Translations under genes and position numbers: made by a program | Assembly: GCA_017473265.1 (NCBI GenBank) | Contig: JAFULQ010000023.1 | Location: forward strand, 44,271 to 108,270 | Reading direction: 5' to 3' | DNA length: 64,000 nt | Source of the DNA: Erysipelotrichaceae bacterium | GTDB taxonomy: Bacteria; Bacillota_I; Bacilli_A; Erysipelotrichales; Erysipelotrichaceae | Shown: positions 25,961 through 33,949 of the stretch, piece by piece | Layout: every line of letters begins with the position of its first letter | Position numbering within the stretch: the first letter of the stretch is position 1 | The notes under the pieces: generated by a model | What the model was told of the DNA's origin: nothing | Databases searched by the model: none | The model's input: only the letters and a program-made list of their open reading frames with translations

Positions 25961-25969
25961 ATCTTGCAC

Positions 25970-26320
25970 CTACTCATTCACATGTTCTAATCCTTGTTGA
26001 TAAATCGTAAATACATGTTTATCTTTTAATGAATAATAAATCGTTTTCCCATCTCTTCTAAAATTCACTAAATCTGCTTGTTTTAAAATACGCAATTGAT
26101 GAGAAATAGCACTTTGCGTCATATTCGTTACTTGTGCAATATCACATACACACATTTCATGTTCAAACAAAGCACATAAGATTTTAATACGTGTAAAATC
26201 TCCAAATACTTTAAATAAATCCGCTAAATCATATAATACTTCTTCACTAGGAAGTTTTTCTTTTACTGTTTCTACAATATCATGATGATGTTTCTCTTCA
26301 CATACTGCTATACGTTCCAT
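25970..26320 (-). CDS. ArsR/SmtB-family metal-sensing repressor
   Basis: A 116-aa winged-helix repressor. The DNA-binding helix is TNMTQSAISHQLRILKQADLV and ELCVCD-like Cys residues (HEMCVCDIAQ) lie at the alpha-3 position used by CadC/ArsR. Additional Cys and His residues occur at the N-terminus (CEEKHHHD), as in CadC. It presumably releases DNA on binding zinc, cadmium or lead, derepressing the ATPase gene downstream. The start at 26320 follows TTGGAGGT; a perfect 12-2-12 operator precedes it. Confidence 0.9.
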   Translation of the reverse strand: MERIAVCEEKHHHDIVETVKEKLPSEEVLYDLADLFKVFGDFTRIKILCALFEHEMCVCDIAQVTNMTQSAISHQLRILKQADLVNFRRDGKTIYYSLKDKHVFTIYQQGLEHVNE

Positions 26321-26332
26321 ATTGATACCTCC

Positions 26333-26358
26333 AACATATGAACATCTGTTCATATGTT
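26333..26358. promoter_or_regulatory. 12-2-12 ArsR/SmtB-type operator
   Basis: AACATATGAACA and TGTTCATATGTT form a perfect 12-2-12 inverted repeat around TC. It contains the TGAACA...TGTTCA core typical of SmtB/CzrA/CadC operators and lies between the -10 box and the arsR ribosome site. Confidence 0.88.
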
Positions 26359-26387
26359 ATTATATTCCTATTCCTTTTCATATTCAA
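26359..26387 (-). promoter_or_regulatory. Promoter of the arsR-zntA operon
   Basis: On the minus strand TTGAAT and TATAAT are separated by 17 bp; the operator abuts the -10 box and covers the transcription start. Confidence 0.8.
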
Positions 26388-26396
26388 TAAAAATAC

Positions 26397-26424
26397 TTGC
26401 AATATTCTAAATTTTCTATATACT
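26397..26424 (+). promoter_or_regulatory. Promoter of tRNA-Thr
   Basis: TTGCAA and TATACT are separated by 16 bp, ending 13 bp before the tRNA gene. It is divergent from the arsR promoter. Confidence 0.65.
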
Positions 26425-26437
26425 AATATATGCATTT

Positions 26438-26512
26438 GCCGGTTTAGCTCAGGGGCAGAGCACTTCCATGGTAAGGAAGGGGTCGCAAGTTCAAATCTTG
26501 CATCCGGCACCA
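26438..26512 (+). tRNA. tRNA-Thr (anticodon GGT)
   Basis: A 75-nt cloverleaf: acceptor GCCGGTT with ATCCGGC, D-arm GCTC/GAGC, anticodon arm CTTCC/GGAAG with loop ATGGTAA (anticodon GGT), T-loop TTCAAAT, CCA encoded. Positions 6 and 67 are T opposite T, a mismatch in the acceptor stem. Confidence 0.95.
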
Positions 26513-26523
26513 TGAGAAATCCT

Positions 26524-26548
26524 AGGAACCTTTATCGGTTCTTTTTTT
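26524..26548 (+). terminator. Intrinsic terminator of tRNA-Thr
   Basis: GAACC and GGTTC pair and are followed by seven T residues. Confidence 0.8.
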
Positions 26549-26589
26549 GTGCCATTTTGGTATAATTAGATTACATGGAGGGGAAAAAT

Positions 26590-27390
26590 ATGAAAACTGT
26601 TGTCATTACGGGAAGTGCAAGAGGTTTAGGTTTTGAGATGGCAAAACTATTCAAACAAAACAATTTGAATGTTGTCATCAGTGATTTAAAAGAAGAAAAC
26701 CTAAAAAACACAAAAAAAGAATTAGATACAATTCCTAGTTCATCAAAAGTAGAATATTGTGTATGTGATGTTACCAATTCTACAGATTTACAAAATTTAG
26801 TTACATTCACAAAAGAAAAATTTGGAGCCATTGATATTTGGATCAATAATGCCGGTGTAAACCAACCAGATAAAGCTATTTGGGAATTAACAGAACAAGA
26901 AATCGACTTAGTATTCGATGTCGATTTAAAAGGTGCAGTTATGGGTAGTAAAATTGCTATGGAATACATGTTACAACAAGGACATGGTGCTATCTATAAC
27001 TTAGAAGGCTATGGTTCCAATGATGCGAAAATGCTAGGCTTAAGCATTTATGGCACAAGCAAACGTGCTATTACTTACTTCACTGAAGCTTTAGCTAAAG
27101 AAAATGAAGAAAGAAAAACAAACATTATCATTGGAAAATTAAGTCCAGGAATCATGATTACTGACTTTATTACCAATGCATTAGGTAACAAAGAAAAAAT
27201 TGAACTACCAGAAAAAACAAAGAAAGTCTATAACATTCTAGGCGATTATCCTGATGTGGTAGCCAAATTCTTAGTTGAAGGCATGCTAAAGAATACCAAG
27301 AACAATGCCAAAATTGAATGGCTAACATCTTCAAAAGCCGCATGGCGCTTTATGACAGCTGGCTTTAATAAACGCGACTTCTTTAAATAA
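26590..27390 (+). CDS. SDR-family oxidoreductase resembling the NYC1/NOL branch
   Basis: A 266-aa short-chain dehydrogenase. The coenzyme motif TGSARGLG is at the N-terminus (about residues 7-14), with DLKE after beta-2 suggesting NAD(P) specificity, then NNAGVNQ, and YGTSK with the catalytic Tyr and Lys. The usual Ser 13 residues before Tyr is replaced; the region reads YNLEGYGSND, as in chlorophyll b reductase-like SDRs where Gly-Ser is displaced. The start at 26590 is preferred because GGAGGGG lies 6 bp upstream. Substrate unknown; this is not evidence for chlorophyll metabolism. Confidence 0.85.
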   Translation: MKTVVITGSARGLGFEMAKLFKQNNLNVVISDLKEENLKNTKKELDTIPSSSKVEYCVCDVTNSTDLQNLVTFTKEKFGAIDIWINNAGVNQPDKAIWELTEQEIDLVFDVDLKGAVMGSKIAMEYMLQQGHGAIYNLEGYGSNDAKMLGLSIYGTSKRAITYFTEALAKENEERKTNIIIGKLSPGIMITDFITNALGNKEKIELPEKTKKVYNILGDYPDVVAKFLVEGMLKNTKNNAKIEWLTSSKAAWRFMTAGFNKRDFFK

Positions 27391-27392
27391 GA

Positions 27393-27421
27393 TTGACAGT
27401 CCATTTTATTTAGAGTAAGAT
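27393..27421 (+). promoter_or_regulatory. Promoter of the T-box-asnS unit
   Basis: A perfect TTGACA and TAAGAT are separated by 17 bp. They begin just after the SDR stop codon and precede the T-box leader. Confidence 0.75.
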
Positions 27422-27427
27422 ACATCT

Positions 27428-27682
27428 ATCAACGAAGAATGGGACAAGTACTATATAGGAAGAAACTAGCGAGTTAGGTATGGTGGAAGCTAACATTTGA
27501 AATATATAGGAATAACACCCAGGAGTTAGTGTTTCGAAATCATAGTAGATACACTCGGAAGTAAACCGTTATCTGATTACTATGCCTATTAGGGCAAAAG
27601 AGGGATCAATTTTCGAATTGATAAATAAGGTGGCACCGCGGATACCAGTATTCGTCCTTAGTAAGGAAGTACTGGTTTTTTA
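27428..27682 (+). promoter_or_regulatory. T-box riboswitch leader of asnS
   Basis: The conserved T-box sequence AAGGTGGCACCGCGG lies at 27627-27641 and is followed by a terminator stem (ACCAGTA/TACTGGT, 27644-27676) and TTTTTT. Upstream lies a long structured stem I region with the AGCGAGTTAGG-like motif and GGTGGAAGC. A likely specifier is AAC (about 27514-27516), matching asparagine. Uncharged tRNA-Asn binding would stabilise the antiterminator and turn on asnS. The specifier position is inferred, not proven. Confidence 0.92.
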
Positions 27683-27703
27683 TATGGTTAAAGGAGAACA
27701 AAA

Positions 27704-29083
27704 ATGGAATTAAAAACAATTTTAGGCCAATATCAAGACTATATTGGTAAAGAAGTTACAATCTCAGGTTGGATTCGTAACCACCGCAAACAAAAAGAAT
27801 TTGGTTTTATTGATTTACATGATGGTTCATGTTTCAAAACCATTCAATGCGTATACGCAAACGAATTAGAAAACTTCGCAGACATTCAAACATACCGTGT
27901 AGGTTCAACACTTGAAATTACAGGTACATTATTAGAATCACCTGCAAAAGGTCAAACAGTAGAATTACAAGCAACAAAAGTTACTTTATTAGGTGACTGC
28001 TTAGAAAACTACCCTATTCAACCAAAACGTCATACAAGAGAATTCTTACGTGAACAAGCATACCTTCGTCCAAGAACAAACTTGTTCCAAGCAGTATTCC
28101 GCGTACGCAGTGTTATTTCAATGGCAATTCATAACTATTTCCAAGAAAGAAATTATGTATATGTAACAACACCATTATTAACTACTGCAGATTGTGAAGG
28201 TAGTGATCAAATGTTTAAAGTCACAACTTTAAATATGCATGATATTCCAAAAACAGAAGAAGGAAAATGCGACTTTAAAGAAGACTTATTCCGTAAAGAA
28301 ACATTCATTACAGGTACAGGACAATTACATGGTGAAGCATTCGCTATGGCATTTAGAAACATCTATACATTCGGACCAACATTCCGTACAGAAAAATCAA
28401 ATACTAAGATTCACGCAAATGAATTCTGGATGATTGAACCAGAAATCGCATTCTGTGACTTAGAAGGATTAATGGACATTGAAGAAGAATTCTTAAAATA
28501 TGTAATCCAATATGTAATTGATAAATGTCCAGAAGAAATGGCATTCTTTGATTCATTTGTAGAAAAAGGCCTATTAGCAAAATTACGTAATGTATTAGAT
28601 TCTAAGTTCGTAAGAATCGATCACAAAGATTGCATCGATTTATTATTAAACTCAGGCAAAGATTGGGAATTCACTCCTGATTATGAAGGCGACATTGCTA
28701 AAGAACACGAAAAATTCTTAACAGACCACTTCGGTGGACCAGTATTCATTACAAACTGGCCAAAAGACATTAAAGCTTGTTACATGAAATTAAATGAAGA
28801 TGGTAAAACAGTAGCCGCTGTAGACTTAGTTGTTCCAGCAGCTGGCGAATTAATGGGTGGTTCTCAACGTGAAGAAGACTACGAAAAATTAATGAAACGT
28901 ATCGAAGAAATGGAAGTAGACAAAACTCCTATTGAATGGTACTGCAACTTAAGAGCATATGGTACATGTGTACACGCAGGATTCGGTATGGGACTTGAAC
29001 GTTTAGTTATGTACTTAACAGGTATCGATAACATTCGTGATGCTATTCCATTCGCAAGAACTCCTGGTAGCTGCGATTACTAA
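27704..29083 (+). CDS. asnS: Asparaginyl-tRNA synthetase
   Basis: A 459-aa class II synthetase. The N-terminal OB-fold anticodon-binding domain contains VTISGWIRNHRKQKEFGFIDLHDGS. The class II motifs include FRTEKSNTKIHANEFWMIEPEIAF (motif 2) and GFGMGLERLVMYLTGIDNIRD (motif 3). The terminal FARTPG is typical of AsnRS. It charges tRNA-Asn with asparagine. AAGGAG precedes the ATG and the gene is controlled by the T-box leader directly upstream. Confidence 0.96.
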   Translation: MELKTILGQYQDYIGKEVTISGWIRNHRKQKEFGFIDLHDGSCFKTIQCVYANELENFADIQTYRVGSTLEITGTLLESPAKGQTVELQATKVTLLGDCLENYPIQPKRHTREFLREQAYLRPRTNLFQAVFRVRSVISMAIHNYFQERNYVYVTTPLLTTADCEGSDQMFKVTTLNMHDIPKTEEGKCDFKEDLFRKETFITGTGQLHGEAFAMAFRNIYTFGPTFRTEKSNTKIHANEFWMIEPEIAFCDLEGLMDIEEEFLKYVIQYVIDKCPEEMAFFDSFVEKGLLAKLRNVLDSKFVRIDHKDCIDLLLNSGKDWEFTPDYEGDIAKEHEKFLTDHFGGPVFITNWPKDIKACYMKLNEDGKTVAAVDLVVPAAGELMGGSQREEDYEKLMKRIEEMEVDKTPIEWYCNLRAYGTCVHAGFGMGLERLVMYLTGIDNIRDAIPFARTPGSCDY

Positions 29084-29091
29084 TATAAACA

Positions 29092-29119
29092 AAGGACGAT
29101 AGATTATTCTATCGCCCTT
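29092..29119. terminator. Terminator between asnS and maf
   Basis: The stem GGACGATAGA with TCTATCGCCC (one mismatch) is followed by TTTTTT on the plus strand; AAA on the other flank may also serve the convergent maf gene. Confidence 0.8.
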
Positions 29120-29121
29120 TT

Positions 29122-29685
29122 TTAATATCCTAACTCTTGTAAATGTTTATATACAAAATGCACAGGTAATCCAACAATTGTATAATAATCACCAGTAATA
29201 CCCGAAATATAAATAGCTGCTTCCCCTTGTAAAGCATATGCTCCAGCTTTATCATAAGGTTCTTCTTTAGAAATATAATCCTCTATCTCAGCTTCACTCA
29301 TTTCACTAAATGTTACATCCGCAACACTCGCAAACATTCTCGTTTCTTCTTTACACATCAAACATACACCTGTAATCACTTGATGGGTTTTACCACTTAA
29401 TAGATGCATCATTCTTCTAGCATCCTCTTTATCCTTTGGTTTACCTAAAATTTCATTACCAATAGCCACAATCGTATCTGATCCTAATACCAAAGATTCT
29501 GGATTACGACTAAATACTTCCTCTGCTTTTTGTTTCGCAACCAAAGCAATCGCATCAGTTAAAGGTAAACTACGATCAATGACTTCATTAGCTTTTGATA
29601 CTTCTACTGTAAAAGGCACCTTACACAATTTCAACAATTCTTGTCTTCTTGGAGATGCACTTGCTAAAATTAAATTTCTTTTCAT
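29122..29685 (-). CDS. maf: Maf-family nucleoside triphosphate pyrophosphatase
   Basis: A 187-aa Maf protein. The N-terminal LILASASPRRQELL is the phosphate/nucleotide-binding segment, followed by SLVLGSDTIVAIGNEILGKPKD, SGKTHQVITGVCL and YDKAGAYALQG. It hydrolyses non-canonical or pyrimidine nucleoside triphosphates and has been tied to septum control. The start at 29685 is chosen because the conserved N-terminus begins there; an upstream extension of 29 codons lacks similarity and overlaps the next gene's promoter region. Confidence 0.93.
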   Translation of the reverse strand: MKRNLILASASPRRQELLKLCKVPFTVEVSKANEVIDRSLPLTDAIALVAKQKAEEVFSRNPESLVLGSDTIVAIGNEILGKPKDKEDARRMMHLLSGKTHQVITGVCLMCKEETRMFASVADVTFSEMSEAEIEDYISKEEPYDKAGAYALQGEAAIYISGITGDYYTIVGLPVHFVYKHLQELGY

Positions 29686-29766
29686 ACTCTCACCATCCTC
29701 GCTTATTATATCAAATTTAAAGAATAAAACACCTATAATTTCACATACTAGTATTGAGGTGAAAGT

Positions 29767-30189
29767 ATGCAAGAATACACAGAACTATATTCCCTATTAT
29801 CAACCAGTCGTATTGGTATTGAATTCTTCGCGGACTTATTAAAAAAGAGTGAACATGATAGTCAAAGAGATCGAATCTTCACTGCATTTGAAATGTGTAA
29901 ACATCACATCCAAGCAATCAATCATCATTTCGAAGTACTAAATATCGAAAAACAAGAATGCGATATAAAAAGTACAATGTTATCATTTATTGAGAAAATT
30001 AAAAATCTTACACTAGATAGTCGCTATGAAATTGATATTGCATGTATGGAGTTTTTACAAGAAGGCATTCAAAGAATCGAAGATTTACAAGAACATGATG
30101 ACTTACCCAAATTATCAATTACTTTATACAATGCCATCCATCATGATTATTTATTAACCCAAGAATTGTTCCAAGAATGTTTGAACTAG
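29767..30189 (+). CDS. Hypothetical helical cytoplasmic protein
   Basis: A 140-aa protein, probably all alpha-helical, with His-rich helix ends (CKHHIQAINHHFEVL, YNAIHHDYLL). No motif or family is recognised; the helix pattern could be a ferritin-like or four-helix bundle, but ligand residues do not fit a known set. It has an AGGTG site 5 bp before the ATG, is divergent from maf, and ends at its own terminator before feoA. Confidence 0.65.
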   Translation: MQEYTELYSLLSTSRIGIEFFADLLKKSEHDSQRDRIFTAFEMCKHHIQAINHHFEVLNIEKQECDIKSTMLSFIEKIKNLTLDSRYEIDIACMEFLQEGIQRIEDLQEHDDLPKLSITLYNAIHHDYLLTQELFQECLN

Positions 30190-30208
30190 CGCCTAATGGT
30201 GCTTTTTT
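30188..30208 (+). terminator. Intrinsic terminator upstream of feoA
   Basis: AGCGCC and GGTGCT pair (one G-T) with a TAAT loop, followed by TTTTTT. Confidence 0.75.
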
Positions 30209-30210
30209 CA

Positions 30211-30239
30211 TTGACTCCAAGTAAAATACATACTATACT
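30211..30239 (+). promoter_or_regulatory. Promoter of the feo operon
   Basis: TTGACT and TATACT are separated by 17 bp, ending 25 bp before feoA. No clear Fur/PerR-type palindrome is visible here. Confidence 0.7.
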
Positions 30240-30264
30240 TTTCGAGTAAGGAGTGACTAACTAT

Positions 30265-30486
30265 ATGACATTAGATGAATTAGCAATTGGACAAGAAGCC
30301 ACAATCGTGACTGTTGGTGGCGAAAAAATATTGCGTAGAAGATTATTAGATATGGGACTAACACCTAGAACCAAAGTTATGATTCGTAAGGTTGCGCCAT
30401 TAGGAGACCCTATTGAATTACGTTTGCGTGGTTACTTATTAACCATTCGTAAAGAAGATGCTAAACAAATTGAGGTAAGCTTATGA
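30265..30486 (+). CDS. feoA: Ferrous iron transport protein A
   Basis: A 73-aa SH3-like FeoA domain: GQEATIVTVGGEKILRRRLLDMGLTPRTKVMIRKVAPLGDPIELRLRGYLLTIRKEDA with its family GxxxxI...RRRLLDMG and PLGDPIEL blocks. The ATG at 30265 is preferred over an in-frame GTG four codons upstream because AAGGAG is placed better. It overlaps feoB by 4 bp (ATGA). It is thought to regulate or assist FeoB. Confidence 0.93.
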   Translation: MTLDELAIGQEATIVTVGGEKILRRRLLDMGLTPRTKVMIRKVAPLGDPIELRLRGYLLTIRKEDAKQIEVSL

Positions 30487-32480
30487 GATATGCATTAGTC
30501 GGTAACCAAAACTGTGGAAAAACAACACTGTTTAATCAACTAACTGGTTCCAATCAACATGTTGGTAACTTCCCTGGAGTTACAGTTGATAGTAAAGAAG
30601 GAACCATTAAAGATACGCAAGATACAGTAGTAGATTTACCTGGCATTTATTCCTTGTCTCCTTATTCTAATGAAGAAATAGTTACTCGCGATTTTATTAT
30701 TAATCAAAAACCAGATGCAATTGTAAATATTATAGATGCTACAAATATTGAAAGAAATTTATATCTAAGTTTACAACTTATGGAACTACATGTTCCAATG
30801 GTTATTGCGGCCAATATGATGGATGAAGTCATTGAAAGCAAAACATCCATTGACATTAAAAAATTATCAGAAGAATTGGGTGTAAAAGTCATTCCGATTT
30901 CTGCGATTCATAATGAAGGTATTGATGATTTATTACAAGCAATGAATAAAGTCGCAACTAAGAAAATCTATCCTTCTAAATATGATTTCTGTACTGGACC
31001 AGTACACAGAGCTATTCATGGTATTACCCACTTAATTGAAGACCATGCGCAAGCCATTGATGTACAACCACGTTTTGCCGCAACTAAATTAGTTGAAGGC
31101 GATGAACCTATGCAAAAAGCATTACGTTTAACAGAAAATGAATTAGATATGATTGAACATAGTGTTGTAGAAATGGAAGAACAACTACAAACTGATAGAG
31201 AAGCTGCTTTAGCTGATATGCGATATAACTATATTGAACAAGTCATTGCGAAAACCGTTAAAAAATCAGGTGAATCCAAAGCTTATTTACGTTCTGTCGC
31301 TATTGATGCAATCTTAACACATAAATACTTTGCGATTCCTATTTTCTTAGGTATCATGTTATCCATTTTCTATCTAACATTTAATGTCTTTGGAGCACTA
31401 TTAAGTGATGCTCTAGCATATCTTGTAGATACTATTACATTATCTGTAGATACTGCATTAACTGCTTTTGGTATGAACCCAGTTGTTCATTCTTTAATTA
31501 TTGATGGCATTTTTGCAGGTGTAGGTAGTGTATTATCCTTCTTACCAATTATTGTAGTCCTATTCTTCTTCCTTACAATTTTAGAAGATAGTGGATACAT
31601 GGCACGTGTTGCCTTTGTAATGGATAAATTATTACGTAAAATCGGATTAAGTGGTAGAAGTATTGTTCCAATGTTAATTGGCTTTGGATGTACAGTACCC
31701 GCTGTTATGGCAACTCGTACACTATCAAGTGAACGAGATCGTAAGATGACTATTTTCTTAACACCATTTATGAGTTGTAGTGCTAAATTACCAATTTATT
31801 CGGTATTTACGTATGCCTTTTTCCCTAAATATCAAGCATGGGTAATGATTTTATTATATGTACTAGGAATTGTGATTGGTATTCTATTTGGTTTATTATT
31901 TAAAGTAACTGCCTTTAAAGGACAACCAACACCATTTGTCTTAGAACTTCCAAACTATCGTATGCCAAGTGTCAAAAGTGTTATGTTATTGATGTGGGAT
32001 AAAGCAAAAGACTTCTTAACAAGAGCCTTTACGGTTATCTTTATTGGTTCTATGCTTATTTGGTTCTTACAAACATTTGATTTTAGATTCAATACTGTTG
32101 AAAGTACTCAAAGTATGTTAGCTTATATTGGTAAATGGATTGCGCCACTATTTGCGCCATTAGGTTTCAATGATTGGCGTGTGGCGACAGCTTTAATTTC
32201 AGGATTTACTGCTAAAGAAGCGGTAGTTAGTACATTAGCTGTTTTATTATCTACAACATCTAGTGCACTATCAGAAACATTACCAACTATCTTTACACCA
32301 TTATCAGCATTTAGTTTCTTGATTTTTACTTTATTATATACACCTTGTGTAGCCGCAATTGGAGCGGTTAAACAAGAATTAAATTCAGGATTCTTAACCT
32401 TATGCTTTGTTATCTTACAATGTGTAATCGCATGGTTATGCGCTGTATGTTTCTATCAAATAGGATGTATTTTCCTATGA
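30483..32480 (+). CDS. feoB: Ferrous iron transport protein B
   Basis: A 665-aa protein. The N-terminal GTPase domain has G1 GNQNCGKTT (8-16), G2 GVTVD, G3 DLPGIYSL and the NMMDE region. The membrane part has two Gate-like cores (SVLSFLPIIVVLFFFLTILEDSGYMARVAF, GFGCTVPAVMATRTL, FMSCSAKLPIY, GFTAKEAVVSTLAVLL). It imports Fe(II) across the cytoplasmic membrane, driven or gated by GTP hydrolysis. Length is normal for the family. Overlapped start and stop with feoA and the next gene. Confidence 0.96.
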   Translation: MRYALVGNQNCGKTTLFNQLTGSNQHVGNFPGVTVDSKEGTIKDTQDTVVDLPGIYSLSPYSNEEIVTRDFIINQKPDAIVNIIDATNIERNLYLSLQLMELHVPMVIAANMMDEVIESKTSIDIKKLSEELGVKVIPISAIHNEGIDDLLQAMNKVATKKIYPSKYDFCTGPVHRAIHGITHLIEDHAQAIDVQPRFAATKLVEGDEPMQKALRLTENELDMIEHSVVEMEEQLQTDREAALADMRYNYIEQVIAKTVKKSGESKAYLRSVAIDAILTHKYFAIPIFLGIMLSIFYLTFNVFGALLSDALAYLVDTITLSVDTALTAFGMNPVVHSLIIDGIFAGVGSVLSFLPIIVVLFFFLTILEDSGYMARVAFVMDKLLRKIGLSGRSIVPMLIGFGCTVPAVMATRTLSSERDRKMTIFLTPFMSCSAKLPIYSVFTYAFFPKYQAWVMILLYVLGIVIGILFGLLFKVTAFKGQPTPFVLELPNYRMPSVKSVMLLMWDKAKDFLTRAFTVIFIGSMLIWFLQTFDFRFNTVESTQSMLAYIGKWIAPLFAPLGFNDWRVATALISGFTAKEAVVSTLAVLLSTTSSALSETLPTIFTPLSAFSFLIFTLLYTPCVAAIGAVKQELNSGFLTLCFVILQCVIAWLCAVCFYQIGCIFL

Positions 32481-32605
32481 GTTTTATTGATTATTTCGCT
32501 CTAGCAATTATTGCTGGACTTGTGATACTTGCAATTCGACATCGTCAAAAACATCCAACTTGTTGTCAGGATTGTAAAACATGTAAAAAGTCTTGTCAGA
32601 AATGA
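32477..32605 (+). CDS. FeoB-associated Cys-rich membrane protein
   Basis: A 42-aa protein with one transmembrane helix (about 3-22) and a Cys-rich tail CCQDCKTCKKSCQK. Its ATG overlaps the feoB stop by 4 bp. Small proteins of this design follow feoB in many Firmicutes and are thought to aid Feo function. The terminator spans its stop codon. Confidence 0.88.
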   Translation: MSFIDYFALAIIAGLVILAIRHRQKHPTCCQDCKTCKKSCQK

Positions 32606-32615
32606 CAAGACTTTT
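32586..32615. terminator. Bidirectional terminator between feo and rRNA methyltransferase genes
   Basis: AAAAGTCTTGTCA and TGACAAGACTTTT form a perfect 13-bp stem with GAAA loop; T tracts follow on both strands. Confidence 0.9.
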
Positions 32616-33807
32616 ATACTATTTGGAAAATATAGAATTTTAAATATGAAGTTTCTTCCATCGTCCACAAAATTGGATGATCATGATTTTGTTGTGTAAT
32701 GGATACTTGCTTTAATGTAACATTCGCTTCTAACGCCGCTTCACGTAACATCTTTTCAAAGTTATCAATCTCCATAAAACGTGAACATGTACAAGTAATT
32801 AAATATCCACCTGGTTCTAATAATTCCATGGCTTGTTTATTAATGTACTTATAGCCCTTATATGCTGCATTCACTGTTTTTCTAGATTTCGTAAATGCAG
32901 GTGGATCTAAAACAATGATATCAAATTGACCACGCTTAGAGTTTTCTAAATATTTGAAAACATCCGCTTTCACAAAAGAAATACGATCTTCAATATGATT
33001 CAATACCGCATTACGATATCCTTGATCCAAAGCTGTTTGCGATACATCTACTGCCGTAACTGCCTTCGCATTACCAAATGCCGCATTCAATGCAAAACCA
33101 CCCGTATGAGAAAAACAATCCAACACACGTTTACCATGTGTAATATGTCTTAATAATACACGATTGCTCTTTTGATCTAAGAAATATCCTGTTTTTTGCC
33201 CATTTTCAACATCCACATGTAATTTCAAACCATTCTCATCAATAATCGTTTTCGTAGGTAAATCCGCATTTCTCCAATAGCCTTTATACATTTCAAGGCC
33301 TTCTTTAACACGAACTTGAATATCATTACGTTCATAAATACCTTTAACATCTTGCCCATCGTTTTGTAATACTTCTAACAACACTTCATAAATCATATCT
33401 TTACGAATATCCAATCCATAAGAGCTAATTTGTGTTACTAAAATATCATTATAGCGATCCACAGTTAAGCCAGGTAATAAATCCGCTTCACCAAAGACTA
33501 AACGACAATTCGTTAAATTATTAAGTTCTACGGTTTTACGATAATCATAGGCAAATTGAATACGTTTCTTAAAGAAATCTCGATCCAATTCTTCATTTCT
33601 ATTTTTAGTAAAAATACGAACCACAACATGACTCAAAGTAGACACAAAGCCACTACCCATATATCGTCCATCTTCCGTATGAATATCAACAACATCACCA
33701 TTTTGAATGCAATCATCCATACGTACTAAATTATTACGATACATCCATGTTTGACCCTTCTCAAGCCACTTTGCACCTTCATTTGATATAACAACAATTC
33801 CTCGCAT
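32614..33807 (-). CDS. Class I SAM-dependent rRNA methyltransferase (RlmI/YwbD-like)
   Basis: A 397-aa protein: N-terminal PUA-like domain (GIVVISNEGAKWLEKGQTWMYRNNL, as in RlmI), an RlmI-like linker domain, and a Rossmann methyltransferase domain. SAM-binding is VLDCFSHTGGFALNAAFGNA, with FDIIVLDPPAFTKS and the ITCTCSRFM segment that holds the catalytic Cys in m5C methylases. It probably methylates a cytosine of 23S rRNA. The start at 33807 has GGAGGG 4 bp upstream and matches the family; an in-frame GTG extension to 33924 lies in the structured leader and is rejected. Confidence 0.88.
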   Translation of the reverse strand: MRGIVVISNEGAKWLEKGQTWMYRNNLVRMDDCIQNGDVVDIHTEDGRYMGSGFVSTLSHVVVRIFTKNRNEELDRDFFKKRIQFAYDYRKTVELNNLTNCRLVFGEADLLPGLTVDRYNDILVTQISSYGLDIRKDMIYEVLLEVLQNDGQDVKGIYERNDIQVRVKEGLEMYKGYWRNADLPTKTIIDENGLKLHVDVENGQKTGYFLDQKSNRVLLRHITHGKRVLDCFSHTGGFALNAAFGNAKAVTAVDVSQTALDQGYRNAVLNHIEDRISFVKADVFKYLENSKRGQFDIIVLDPPAFTKSRKTVNAAYKGYKYINKQAMELLEPGGYLITCTCSRFMEIDNFEKMLREAALEANVTLKQVSITQQNHDHPILWTMEETSYLKFYIFQIV

Positions 33808-33830
33808 ATTACCCTCCACTTTATAACAAA

Positions 33831-33848
33831 AGCACTCCTTTGAGTGCT
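33831..33848 (-). terminator. Attenuator terminator before the rRNA methyltransferase gene
   Basis: AGCACTC and GAGTGCT pair with an AAAG-type loop, followed by TTTTGTTAT, 22 bp before the methyltransferase start codon. Confidence 0.75.
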
Positions 33849-33851
33849 CTA

Positions 33852-33926
33852 TTACAAATTTAGCCAAGGCTGGTGTGTCATTCCCAGCTTCTCTTTTTTT
33901 AACCACTTGGGTGTGTAGCGACACAT
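33852..33926 (-). CDS. Putative leader peptide of the rRNA methyltransferase gene
   Basis: A 24-codon ORF beginning MCRYTPKWLKKEK, with AGAGG 6 bp before its ATG. Its TAA stop is 3 bp before the terminator stem. It covers the strands of the P2/P3 helices, so ribosome movement or stalling would change the fold. The Lys-rich middle and two Trp codons are the only visible composition features. No homologue is known to me; the call rests on placement and ribosome site. Confidence 0.55.
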   Translation of the reverse strand: MCRYTPKWLKKEKLGMTHQPWLNL

Positions 33927-33949
33927 TTTCTACCTCTTGGCTTATCTAT

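Larger units (their letters stand above)
33827..33943 (-). promoter_or_regulatory. Structured attenuator leader of the rRNA methyltransferase gene
   Basis: From a start near 33943, the RNA can form a three-way junction: P1 AGCCAAG (33942-33936) with CTTGGCT (33868-33862), P2 TGTGT/ACACA with a CGCT loop (33925-33912), P3 GCTGG/CCAGC (33888-33869). It is followed by a terminator hairpin AGCACTC/GAGTGCT (33848-33831) and TTTTG. A leader ORF runs through the junction. The layout indicates transcription attenuation of the methylase gene, either through ribosome stalling or a ligand. No known riboswitch class fits. Confidence 0.6.

Noticed and set aside
26590..27390. Chlorophyll b reductase
   Set aside because: The NYC1-like arrangement is only a branch resemblance within the SDR family; no pigment pathway is expected or seen.
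33808..33924. In-frame N-terminal extension of the rRNA methyltransferase from a GTG
   Set aside because: It covers the structured leader and terminator, has no family similarity, and the ATG at 33807 has a better ribosome site and a family-typical start.
33852..33943. Known riboswitch or tRNA-like element in the methyltransferase leader
   Set aside because: CCCAAGTGGTTAA resembles a tRNA D-arm and CTACACACCC a preQ1-I core, but neither the tRNA cloverleaf nor any riboswitch core I know can be completed.
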